DNA of 14,630 nt from Gemmatimonadota bacterium (GTDB lineage: Bacteria; Gemmatimonadota; Gemmatimonadetes; Gemmatimonadales; GWC2-71-9). The notes below the pieces were generated by a model. That model was given only the letters and a program-made list of their open reading frames with translations, searched no databases and was not told the origin of the DNA. Shown in pieces: positions 6,368-13,081 of this stretch. The stretch's first letter is position 1, and each line of letters starts with the position of its first letter. A program made the position numbers and the translations under genes. The stretch spans positions 1-14,630 of the forward strand of contig QHVD01000143.1 in the NCBI GenBank assembly GCA_003222235.1. The letters are read 5' to 3'.

Positions 6368-6391
6368 GGGCGCAGCATGCTGCGCCCCTAC
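6364..6391. terminator. Perfect 28-bp palindrome between convergent genes
   Basis: A perfect 14+14 palindrome beginning GTAGGGGCGCAGCA and centred between 6377 and 6378, with no spacer. It holds the TAG stop of the SCP2-like gene and ends 2 bases before the stop of the opposing gene at 6394. As RNA from either strand it folds into a GC-rich hairpin, so a bidirectional terminator is the simplest reading. No long U tract follows on the plus strand (CATCTATAG), so termination may be inefficient. GC-rich palindromes of this kind can also be dispersed repeats. Confidence 0.7.
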
Positions 6392-6393
6392 AT

Positions 6394-7101
6394 CTATAGA
6401 TTCCGCAGTATCTTGTCCGGGGTGGTCGCGCTGGCGAAGAACACCTGGTCGCTCAGCCGGTTGAAGGCGGCCCGAAGCGTGGGGAACCGCTCGGCGGCGC
6501 TCCGGTAGATCTCCGCGACGCCGTAGCGCCCCGCCAGGTGGTGCTCGGAGGCGAGCTGGTAGCCCTGGCGTCCCAACTCGTCGTAGTAGGGGAGGTCCGG
6601 CCCTCCCTTTCGGGACCGGCGGGCCTCGATGAAGTCCGGGAACAGCCCCGCGAGCCACAGGCTGTAGTTGCCCAGGTGCGCCCGCAGGAGGAAGCCCCGC
6701 TCGCCGGTGTCGTCGAGGCCGGTGAGGTCGCCCACGATGTCGACGAGATACGCGTAGGTCTGGTCGTCGTGTCGCCTGACGCGGGTGGAGCGGTCGTGAT
6801 CGCCGAACTCGAGCAGCAGCGCCGCGAGGTAGTCGGCGAGGTCCCGGTCGATCACGCCGGCGGCGAGCAGCGTGTGCCGCACCGCCACGTACGCGAAGAG
6901 CAGCGGCGAGGGCACGATCAGGGTACGAATGGCGAGCAACGCCTCGAGCAGTCCCGGGTGGTCGAGCAATCGGTCCGGCCCCTCCTCCAACAGGAGGCGC
7001 TCGTAGTCCTCGCGCCGGCGCACATCTCCCCCTGCGAGGGCGGTGGCGACCACCCGGAGATCCTGCGCCCGCAGGCGACCGCGAACGTTGGCCAAGATCA
7101 T
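6394..7101 (-). CDS. Conserved-looking helical protein of unknown function
   Basis: A 235-residue, mostly alpha-helical protein without signal peptide or clear membrane segments. The middle carries a dense set of aromatic and charged residues that look functional: SPLLFAYVAVRHTLL (65-79), DLADYLAALLLEFG (87-100), RGFLLRAHLGNYSLWLAGLF (135-154) and GYQLASEHHLA (180-190). I do not recognise a domain. The start is well supported, because GAAGGAGG lies 7 nt upstream of the ATG at 7101. That ATG overlaps by 2 bases the start codon of the histidine kinase on the other strand (shared CATG). It converges with the SCP2-like gene across the 28-bp palindrome. The overlapping starts suggest joint control with the kinase. 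Confidence 0.75.
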   Translation of the reverse strand: MILANVRGRLRAQDLRVVATALAGGDVRRREDYERLLLEEGPDRLLDHPGLLEALLAIRTLIVPSPLLFAYVAVRHTLLAAGVIDRDLADYLAALLLEFGDHDRSTRVRRHDDQTYAYLVDIVGDLTGLDDTGERGFLLRAHLGNYSLWLAGLFPDFIEARRSRKGGPDLPYYDELGRQGYQLASEHHLAGRYGVAEIYRSAAERFPTLRAAFNRLSDQVFFASATTPDKILRNL

Positions 7102-9061
7102 GCCCGAGCCTCCTTCTGACCTTCCTAGCCCACGCGCGACGGACCTGCTCGCGCGGCTGACGGCGCTCTCCCAGGAGCTGGCCGGCGCCTTTCGCCCGGC
7201 CACCGTGCTCAACATCGTTACGCAAACACTGAGCCAGCTCCTCCGGCCAGACCGCTTCTGCGTCGTCCTACTAGATGCGAAAACGAATGGGCTCGCTGTG
7301 ACCCATGACACCAGCCTGGTCCCCACTAGCACTAACGATCCCCTGCTGCTGCTCGGGCTCCGGCGCGGGCCGTTGGCGTTCCCCCGCGACGTGCGGGAGC
7401 AGGCCCGGCGGCACGGGACGGAGCTGAACCGGGAGCCCCCCGGCTCCTGGATCGGCGCGCCGCTCGTGGCGGCGGGGCGCGCCATGGGCGCCGTCTGCCT
7501 GGAGAGCGACCGCGCCGGCGCCTTCGGGGACGCCGAGCTCGCGATCGTCACCGCGGTGCTCGCGCAGGCGGCGATCGCGCTCGAGAACGCCCGCCTGGTG
7601 GAGCTGCTCTCGAACGCCAAGCGGGAATGGGAGAAGACGGTCGACGCGATCCACCAGGCCATTTGCATCGTGGACGACCACGGCCTGGTGCGCCGCGCCA
7701 ACCGCGTCTTCGCCGAGCTGGTACAGACGCCCGTGACCGCGATCCCGGGCCGCTCCTGGCTCACCCTCCTGCCGGCTGCATGGTCGGATCCCGTGGCGCG
7801 CGCCCTCGCCGAGCCGACCGCGACATCCATGGAGGTGAAGGCGGGCGAGCGGGTCCACGCCCTTACCATCATTCCCATGGCCGAGCCGGGCTCCGCCCTC
7901 CTGGTGTTCGATGACCAGAGCGAGCGGCGCCGGCTTCAGGAGCAGCTCATACAGGCCGAGAAGATGTCGGCGATCGGTCAACTGATCTCCGGCGTAGCTC
8001 ACGACTTGAACAACCCGCTCGCCTCCGTCGTGGGGTTCTCGGACTTCCTCGCGGAGGTCGGGGAGATCCCGCTGGCCCTGGCCGAGCCGCTCCAGGTGAT
8101 CCGCCAGGAAGCCGAGCGGGCCGCCACGATCGTCAAGAACCTGCTCTCGTTCGCCCGCACCCAGGCCGAGGGGCGGAAGCTCCAGTCGCTCAAGCCGATC
8201 CTCGAGTCGACGCTCGTGCTGGTCAAGAACCAGCTCATGGCGAACCACGTGGAGGCGACCCTCGAAGTGGAGCACGGACTTCCGGAGGTCGAGGCGAGCG
8301 CGAACCAGCTCAAACACGTGTTCCTGAACCTCCTGAACAACGCGAATCAGGCGATCGCGAGCGACGCGCCGGGCGGCCACATCTGGATCAGCGCCAAGCG
8401 GGCGGGCGACCAGGTCGCTGTGAGCGTGACGGACAGTGGCCCTGGAATCCCAGAGGAGATAGCCGGGCGCATCTTCGAGCCGTTCTTCACGACGAAGGGC
8501 GAGGGCGAAGGAACAGGGCTGGGGCTATCCATCTGCCAGGGGATCGTGAAGGAACACGGCGGCCGCATCATCCTCGAGAGGAAGCCAGGCGCGGGTGCCA
8601 CGTTCACGGTCGAGCTCCCCATCGGGGCGCGCTCGGGGCCTGCGGAGACGGTCCCGGCGCCCGTCGCGGACTTGAAGCCGCTGCACGTCCTGGTAGTGGA
8701 CGACGAGCCGCACATCCTGCACTACATGCGCGCCACGCTGGAGAGCTGGGGGCACACCGTCGAGCTGGCGAGCGACGGCGGTTACGCCCTGGAGCGCGCC
8801 CTGGCCGGGCCGTTCGACGTCATCATCTGCGACCTCCGCATGCCGCACCTTTCAGGCCGCGAGATGTACACCCAGCTCGCCCGCCGGGACCCGCGCGCCG
8901 CGGACCGAATCATCTTCGCCACCGGCGACACGGCGCGCGGCGACACCCTCCAGTTCCTGGAGGGTCTCCACCGGCCTTACCTGCACAAGCCGTTCACGCT
9001 CGCCGAGCTGCGCCAGGTCCTCGGCCACGCCGCGAGCCAGAGCGCACGGCAGCCGGCCTGA
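7100..9061 (+). CDS. Hybrid histidine kinase (GAF-PAS-HisKA-HATPase-receiver)
   Basis: A 653-residue soluble signalling protein. A GAF domain spans about 15-165. A PAS-like domain is at about 180-275, starting VDAIHQAICIVDDHG. HisKA has the phosphorylated H301 in GVAHDLNNPLASVVGFSDF. The HATPase_c domain is at 390-508 with an N box (LNLLNNANQAI), G1 box DSGPGI (445-450), F box FEPFFTTK and G2 box GTGLGLSI (471-478). A C-terminal receiver spans 528-645, with acidic pair D534/D535, phospho-acceptor D578, T608 and K630. No transmembrane segment, so it senses a cytoplasmic signal. No output domain follows the receiver, so phosphate must pass on to another protein. The ATG at 7100 lacks a Shine-Dalgarno sequence; the next in-frame GTG (7205) would cut the GAF domain. 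Confidence 0.93.
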   Translation: MPEPPSDLPSPRATDLLARLTALSQELAGAFRPATVLNIVTQTLSQLLRPDRFCVVLLDAKTNGLAVTHDTSLVPTSTNDPLLLLGLRRGPLAFPRDVREQARRHGTELNREPPGSWIGAPLVAAGRAMGAVCLESDRAGAFGDAELAIVTAVLAQAAIALENARLVELLSNAKREWEKTVDAIHQAICIVDDHGLVRRANRVFAELVQTPVTAIPGRSWLTLLPAAWSDPVARALAEPTATSMEVKAGERVHALTIIPMAEPGSALLVFDDQSERRRLQEQLIQAEKMSAIGQLISGVAHDLNNPLASVVGFSDFLAEVGEIPLALAEPLQVIRQEAERAATIVKNLLSFARTQAEGRKLQSLKPILESTLVLVKNQLMANHVEATLEVEHGLPEVEASANQLKHVFLNLLNNANQAIASDAPGGHIWISAKRAGDQVAVSVTDSGPGIPEEIAGRIFEPFFTTKGEGEGTGLGLSICQGIVKEHGGRIILERKPGAGATFTVELPIGARSGPAETVPAPVADLKPLHVLVVDDEPHILHYMRATLESWGHTVELASDGGYALERALAGPFDVIICDLRMPHLSGREMYTQLARRDPRAADRIIFATGDTARGDTLQFLEGLHRPYLHKPFTLAELRQVLGHAASQSARQPA

Positions 9062-9066
9062 GCGCG

Positions 9067-9095
9067 CCCCCCTCCCCTTCCTCCCCTTCCCCTCC
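9067..9095 (-). other. G-quadruplex-capable tract between kinase and GT4 genes
   Basis: The plus strand is an unbroken 29-nt pyrimidine run containing CTCCCCTTC twice in tandem (9072-9080, 9081-9089). The minus strand therefore carries four runs of at least four G (89-92, 83-86, 74-77 and 67-72, all plus 9000) with loops of 2, 5 and 1 nt. This fits the standard intramolecular G-quadruplex pattern. It occupies almost the whole 35-bp gap and leaves the following GTG without a Shine-Dalgarno sequence. Confidence 0.7.
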
Positions 9096-9096
9096 G

Positions 9097-10224
9097 GTGC
9101 GCGTCCTGCACGTCGATTCCGGCCGCGAGTATCGCGGCGGACAGAACCAGGTCCGCCTGCTCGCGCGGGAGCTCGCCCGGGAGCCGGACATCCAACAACT
9201 CCTCGTCACGAAGGGCGGGAGCGAGCTGGCGCGGCGCGTGGCTGCCGAGGGCGTCGCCGTCCGTCGCGTGCCGTGGCGGTTCGGCCTCGACCCGGCGGCG
9301 GGAGGGGGCCTGCGCCGCGCAGTGCTGGAATTTCGACCCCACATCCTCCACGCCCACAACAGCCACGCCCTGGGGATCGCGCTGGCAGCTCTGGCGGGCA
9401 TCGAGCTGTGGCAGCCTTGGATGTGGCTCTGGCCCCCATACCTCCTCCCCGGCCACCGGCGGGGTTTGCAAGATTACGTCCGGCCGATCGTGGTGGCCAC
9501 GCGTCGGGTCGTCTTCCCGGTCCGGAGCAGTCGCACTTGGCGGCGGGCCGACCACATCATCGCCATCTCCCAAGCCGTCAGAGCCGGGCTCCTCGCGGAT
9601 GGCGTCCCCGCGGCAGTGGTCACCCTCGTCCCGTCGGGCATCGATCCGCAGGAGGTGCGTCGGGCCGCTTCGGCTTTTCCTCCGCTGGAGATCCGGTCGC
9701 GCCTCGGGCTTGCGTGGAACGCACCGCTCGCCGTCAACCTGGCAGCCCTGGAGCCCCCGAAGGACCAACTCACGCTGGTCCGTAGCGCCGCGCGCGCCCG
9801 CGAGCTCCGCCCGGACCTGCACTGGATCATCGCCGGTGAAGGGCGGGAGCGGCGGGCGCTGGAGGCGGAGATCCGCGCGCTCGGCGTCGGCGACCGGGTG
9901 CACTTGGCCGGTCACGTCGGTCACCCGCAAGCCCTGCTGCGCGAAGCGCACGTCTGCGTGATGCCGTCGCGAGACGAAGGTCTGGGCACGGCCGTCCTGG
10001 AAGCCCTTGCCCTCGGCAAGCCCGTCGTCGCCGCCAGCGGGGGCGGGTTGTCCGAGGTCGTGCCGGGCGAGTGGCTGGTCCCGGTGGGCGACGCCGACGC
10101 GCTGGCCCGCAAAGTCGTGCGAGCACTCGATCAACCGGTCCCTTCCCCTCCCGCCCTGCCCCCGCAGTTCACGGCCTCCGCCATGGCCACCGGCGTCTTG
10201 GCCGTCTATCACTCGCTGGTCTAG
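9097..10224 (+). CDS. GT4-family glycosyltransferase
   Basis: A 375-residue GT-B-fold enzyme that would transfer a sugar from a nucleotide donor to a lipid or glycan acceptor at the inner face of the membrane. The N-terminal half has the glycine motif SGREYRGGQNQ (8-18) and HILHAHNSHAL (82-92). The C-terminal half has VPSGID (178-183), a conserved K222, IIAGEGRER, and the EX7E motif E294...E302 (EGLGTAVLEALALGKPVVA). A Trp- and Pro-rich insert, about residues 103-128, separates HAHNSHA from the common VVATRR strand. The GTG at 9097 yields the expected MRVLHVDSG start but has only pyrimidines upstream. It ends 11 nt before the GT2 gene, so the two glycosyltransferases probably work on the same glycan. 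Confidence 0.9.
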   Translation: MRVLHVDSGREYRGGQNQVRLLARELAREPDIQQLLVTKGGSELARRVAAEGVAVRRVPWRFGLDPAAGGGLRRAVLEFRPHILHAHNSHALGIALAALAGIELWQPWMWLWPPYLLPGHRRGLQDYVRPIVVATRRVVFPVRSSRTWRRADHIIAISQAVRAGLLADGVPAAVVTLVPSGIDPQEVRRAASAFPPLEIRSRLGLAWNAPLAVNLAALEPPKDQLTLVRSAARARELRPDLHWIIAGEGRERRALEAEIRALGVGDRVHLAGHVGHPQALLREAHVCVMPSRDEGLGTAVLEALALGKPVVAASGGGLSEVVPGEWLVPVGDADALARKVVRALDQPVPSPPALPPQFTASAMATGVLAVYHSLV

Positions 10225-10235
10225 ATTGCAGGGCC

Positions 10236-11771
10236 ATGATTTACGTCTGCGTACCGGCGCACAACGAGGCCCGCACCGCGGGCTTGGTGCTGTGGAAGGT
10301 GCGGCAGGTCTTCACCGCCTTTCCCCGCGAGTACCAGCTCCTGGTGCTGGATGACGCCTCGACCGATGGTACGGGTGACGTGCTGGCATCCTACGCCAAG
10401 GTGCTCCCGATGAGCGTCGTCACGCACCGGGAGCGCCAGGGCTACGCGAGGAGCCTGGAAGAGCTGCTCCGGCTCGCGCTCCGGCAGTCCGACCGCCCCA
10501 AGCGCGACTGCGTCGTCACGCTGCACGCCGATTTCGTACACCCGCCCGAGGGCATGGACGAGATGGTGAAGCGCATCGAGGCCGGGGCGGATCTCGTCGT
10601 GGCGGAGCTCGTGGAGCAGCGCGGTGCGGCGCCCCGGGGCCTGCGGTGGGCCCGGCTCTGGATGCCCCGCCTGCTGCGCGTGCCGGGCGTCAAGGACCCG
10701 CTCTCCGGGTTCGTCGCGCTGCGGCTCATCGTGCTGCGGCAAGCGCTCCGCCCGGACGGCGCGCCGCTGCTCACGACCGACGGCTGGTGCGCCAACGCGG
10801 AGCTCGTCGCCCGCCTCGCCGGCCACGCCCGCCGCGTGGACACGGTCCCGGTGGCGGCGCGCTACGACCTCGCGCAACGCCCTCCGCGCGTGCCGCCGTG
10901 GCGGCGCCTGCTCGCCGCCTGGCGGGCGCGCCCGATCATCCGGGGCGCCCGCACCTCAGGCGCCTCGCTGTTGCTCCTCGCCTCCGTCCTGCGGGCGCAG
11001 GGGGGCGCGGATACGGCCAGGACCGACTCGATCCGTCACGACCCGACGTCGCCGATCGGGGCCATCGCCCCCCCCCCCGCACCGCTCTCCCGGCCCGCGG
11101 TCCCGTTCCCCGTTGGGGAGCGCCTGGTGTACGGCGCCCGGTTCGGCCCCTTCAGCGTAGGGGGCGCGACGATGGAAGTGGCGGGGATCGATACGCTGCG
11201 CGGCACGGAGACGGTCCACTTCGTGTTCCACGTCAGCGGCGGCGCGTTGTGGTATCACCTCGACCAGACCCTTCAGTCGTGGGTCGGACGAGACGATTTC
11301 CAGTCCCGGCGCTACTGGAACGAGACCGACGAGAAGGGCAAGCACTGGGCGCGCAAGTTCGAGATCTTCCCCGATTCGGGCTTCTATCGCGAAGCGGGTC
11401 CCGACACCACCGCACCGACCGTGGCCGATCCGCTGGACGACGCGGCCTTCCTGTACTGGATTCGCACGGTGCCCCTCGAGATCGGCGAGCGCTACGAGTT
11501 CGCGCGCTACTTCCGACCCGAGCGGAACCCGGTGATCGTCGAGGTGCTGGGGAAAGAGAAGGTGAACGTGGCCGGCCGTAAATGGAGCGCCATCGTGGTC
11601 CGCCCGCGCATCCCGCACGGCGGCGGCATCTTCGCGGAAAGGGCCGACGCCCGCATGTGGCTCTCCGACGACGACCGCCGCATCATGCTCGCGCTGCAGT
11701 CGAAGTTCTCGTTCGGGCAGGTGACGCTGAAGCTCAAGGAGTACGCCGACTCGGCCGCAGGGCGCCCATGA
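10236..11771 (+). CDS. GT2 glycosyltransferase fused in frame to a DUF3108 domain
   Basis: A continuous 511-codon frame with two parts. Residues 1-230 are a GT2 (GT-A) glycosyltransferase: YVCVPAHNEARTA, VLDDASTDGTGDVL (37-50), an acidic HADF motif (97-100), and DPLSGFVALR (154-163). Residues 290-505 match DUF3108, a periplasmic beta-rich family of unknown role (PVGERLVYGARFGPFSVGGA, then WYHLDQTLQSWV). Between them lies GASLLLLASVLRAQGG (242-257), which looks like a signal-peptide core, then a Pro-rich linker containing an 11-C run. An in-frame GTG at 10890 (V219) could start a separate exported DUF3108 protein with its own signal peptide, so this may be two genes sharing a frame. Weak CAGGG precedes the ATG. 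The TGA stop overlaps the next ATG (ATGA). Confidence 0.8.
   Translation: MIYVCVPAHNEARTAGLVLWKVRQVFTAFPREYQLLVLDDASTDGTGDVLASYAKVLPMSVVTHRERQGYARSLEELLRLALRQSDRPKRDCVVTLHADFVHPPEGMDEMVKRIEAGADLVVAELVEQRGAAPRGLRWARLWMPRLLRVPGVKDPLSGFVALRLIVLRQALRPDGAPLLTTDGWCANAELVARLAGHARRVDTVPVAARYDLAQRPPRVPPWRRLLAAWRARPIIRGARTSGASLLLLASVLRAQGGADTARTDSIRHDPTSPIGAIAPPPAPLSRPAVPFPVGERLVYGARFGPFSVGGATMEVAGIDTLRGTETVHFVFHVSGGALWYHLDQTLQSWVGRDDFQSRRYWNETDEKGKHWARKFEIFPDSGFYREAGPDTTAPTVADPLDDAAFLYWIRTVPLEIGERYEFARYFRPERNPVIVEVLGKEKVNVAGRKWSAIVVRPRIPHGGGIFAERADARMWLSDDDRRIMLALQSKFSFGQVTLKLKEYADSAAGRP
11068..11078 (+). repeat. Poly-C tract (11 C) in the GT2-DUF3108 linker
   Basis: Eleven consecutive cytosines encode the proline run in the linker (A-P-P-P-A-P) just before the DUF3108 domain. 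Runs of this length are prone to slippage and to sequencing error. A change of one base would disconnect the upstream signal-peptide-like segment from DUF3108. Confidence 0.85.
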
Positions 11772-12727
11772 CCGAGTACCGCGAGGCGGATTTCTCCCGC
11801 CTCAAGACCGTCCCCATCGCGCAGCGCTCCAACAAAGTCGACCCGTCCCTCCTTGCACACCCTCGCGGCCGCGACACGAGCTTCGCCGCCTTCTGGGCCT
11901 CGCTTCCCGACATCCTCGCCGCGAAGGATCTGCGCTATGTGGCCGCGCAGCTCGCCCAGGCGGCGGCACGCCGGGCCGTGGTGGCGATGCTGGGCGGGCA
12001 TGTCATCAAGGTCGGGCTCGGTCCCCCGCTCCTCGAGCTGATGAAGCGCGGCGTCATCACCCACCTCGCCATGAACGGCAGCGCCGCGATCCACGACTTC
12101 GAGCTGGCCGCCTACGGTGGAACGAGCGAGGACGTCAGCGCCGGGCTCGCCGACGGCACCTTCGGCATGGCGGAGGAGACGGGACGCGAGATGAATGCGG
12201 CGATCAACGAGGGCGCGCTGGCGGGAGGCGGGATGGGCGAGGCGTTGGCGGCGTACCTCGAGCGGCGCGGCTCGCTCGCCGCGCCCCAGGCCTCGATCCT
12301 GCTCGGCGCCGCCCAGCGCAGCATTCCCGTGACGGTGCACGCAGCCGTGGGCGCGGAGATCATCCACCAGCACCCCACCGCCGACGGGGCCGCGCTGGGC
12401 GCCACCAGCCACCGCGACTTCAAGCGGCTGGCCGCGTCGCTCCTGGGGCTGCACGACGGCGGCGTCGTGCTGAACCTCGGCAGCGCGGTCGTCATGCCGG
12501 AAGTGTTCTTGAAGGCGCTCGCCGTGGCGCGCAACCTGTACGGGGGGAAGCCTACGGGGTTCACCGCGTGCGACTGCGACATGCAGCGCCAGTACCGCCC
12601 GCGCGCGAACGTGGTCGAACGCCCCACCCTCGCCGGAGGGGGGCGGGGGATCCAGCTCACGGGCCACCATGAGATTCTGATTCCGCTCCTCTGCTGGGCC
12701 GTGCTCGAATCGCTGGATGCGCGCTGA
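11768..12727 (+). CDS. Deoxyhypusine-synthase-like protein of unknown substrate
   Basis: A 319-residue, probably cytoplasmic protein. The segment VAMLGGHVIKVGLGPPLLEL (72-91), followed by RGVITHLAMNGSAAIHDFEL (94-113), resembles the NAD-binding part of deoxyhypusine synthase, which has a Gly-rich strand, then a segment ending in HD. Other blocks look strongly conserved: GTSEDV (118-123), GTFGMAEETG (130-139), VTVHAAVGAEIIHQHP (188-203), GGVVLNLGSAVVMPEVFLKA (231-250) and GHHEILIPLL (299-308). Bacteria of this kind lack eIF5A, so the true substrate is probably not a hypusine precursor. The ATG at 11768 overlaps the DUF3108 stop (ATGA). The fold assignment is from memory of the family and moderately sure. 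Confidence 0.6.
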   Translation: MTEYREADFSRLKTVPIAQRSNKVDPSLLAHPRGRDTSFAAFWASLPDILAAKDLRYVAAQLAQAAARRAVVAMLGGHVIKVGLGPPLLELMKRGVITHLAMNGSAAIHDFELAAYGGTSEDVSAGLADGTFGMAEETGREMNAAINEGALAGGGMGEALAAYLERRGSLAAPQASILLGAAQRSIPVTVHAAVGAEIIHQHPTADGAALGATSHRDFKRLAASLLGLHDGGVVLNLGSAVVMPEVFLKALAVARNLYGGKPTGFTACDCDMQRQYRPRANVVERPTLAGGGRGIQLTGHHEILIPLLCWAVLESLDAR

Positions 12728-12791
12728 CGCGCAATTGGCGTTGCGTGGGTGTTGGTGGACTACCGCTGGGTCAATGACGACCCACGGGTCG

Positions 12792-13010
12792 TTAGATGTC
12801 GGCCGGCCGACCCTTGATCATGTCGCGGATCTTGTGCGCGGTGCTCGGGCTGACGACGCGCAGCACGAGATAGATCAGAAAGCCGATGGCAGCGAGATAC
12901 AGGATCGTCATCGCCAAGCCGATCAGGCCGCCGAGAAGGCCGAACATGATCTTGAGGCCGAGCCACGCGAGCACGGCGAATAGGGCGAACCCCATGACGC
13001 TCCGGAACAT
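12792..13010 (-). CDS. Small two-helix membrane protein
   Basis: A 72-residue, very hydrophobic protein. Residues 4-33 (FALFAVLAWLGLKIMFGLLGG is the core) and 34-52 (MTILYLAAIGFLIYLVL) give two membrane segments, with a basic C-terminal tail (RVVSPSTAHKIRDMIKGRP) that is likely cytoplasmic. I recognise no family; the size and layout recall small envelope-stress membrane proteins. The start is firm: AGAGGAG ends 6 nt upstream of the ATG at 13010. A SigW-like promoter candidate lies 30-56 bases upstream. It converges with the deoxyhypusine-synthase-like gene across a 64-bp gap and diverges from the thiO-like gene across 71 bp. Confidence 0.75.
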   Translation of the reverse strand: MFRSVMGFALFAVLAWLGLKIMFGLLGGLIGLAMTILYLAAIGFLIYLVLRVVSPSTAHKIRDMIKGRPADI

Positions 13011-13039
13011 GGGACACTCCTCTGTGGACAGGTGGGCCG

Positions 13040-13066
13040 TACGATGCAATGTAGCCCCAGGTTTCA
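13040..13066 (-). promoter_or_regulatory. Candidate ECF (SigW-like) promoter for the small membrane protein
   Basis: On the minus strand, TGAAAC (13066-13061) is followed after 17 nt by CGTA (13043-13040). The B. subtilis SigW consensus is TGAAAC-N16-CGTA, so both boxes match perfectly with a spacer one base longer. Transcription would begin near 13033, giving a leader of about 20 nt that includes the Shine-Dalgarno sequence. It is a single short match, so chance is not excluded. Confidence 0.4.
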
Positions 13067-13081
13067 CCGCAGCGCCAGCGC

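Noticed and set aside
5630..7225. Long minus-strand frame opposite the C26 and SCP2-like genes and extending over 6394-7101 in another frame
   Set aside because: Low-complexity Arg/Gly/Pro product, in conflict with recognised genes.
8977..10212. Minus-strand frame of 411 codons opposite the GT4 gene
   Set aside because: Antisense shadow: Asp/Gly/Arg-rich and no motif, whereas the plus frame has full GT4 motifs.
11507..12670. Minus-strand frame opposite the deoxyhypusine-synthase-like gene
   Set aside because: Product lacks any motif and has shadow composition; the plus frame has dense conserved-looking blocks and an ATGA junction.
12767..12784. Hairpin TGGGTC-6 nt-GACCCA between convergent genes, as a terminator
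   Set aside because: Only a 6-bp stem and no U tract on either strand; not enough to call a terminator.
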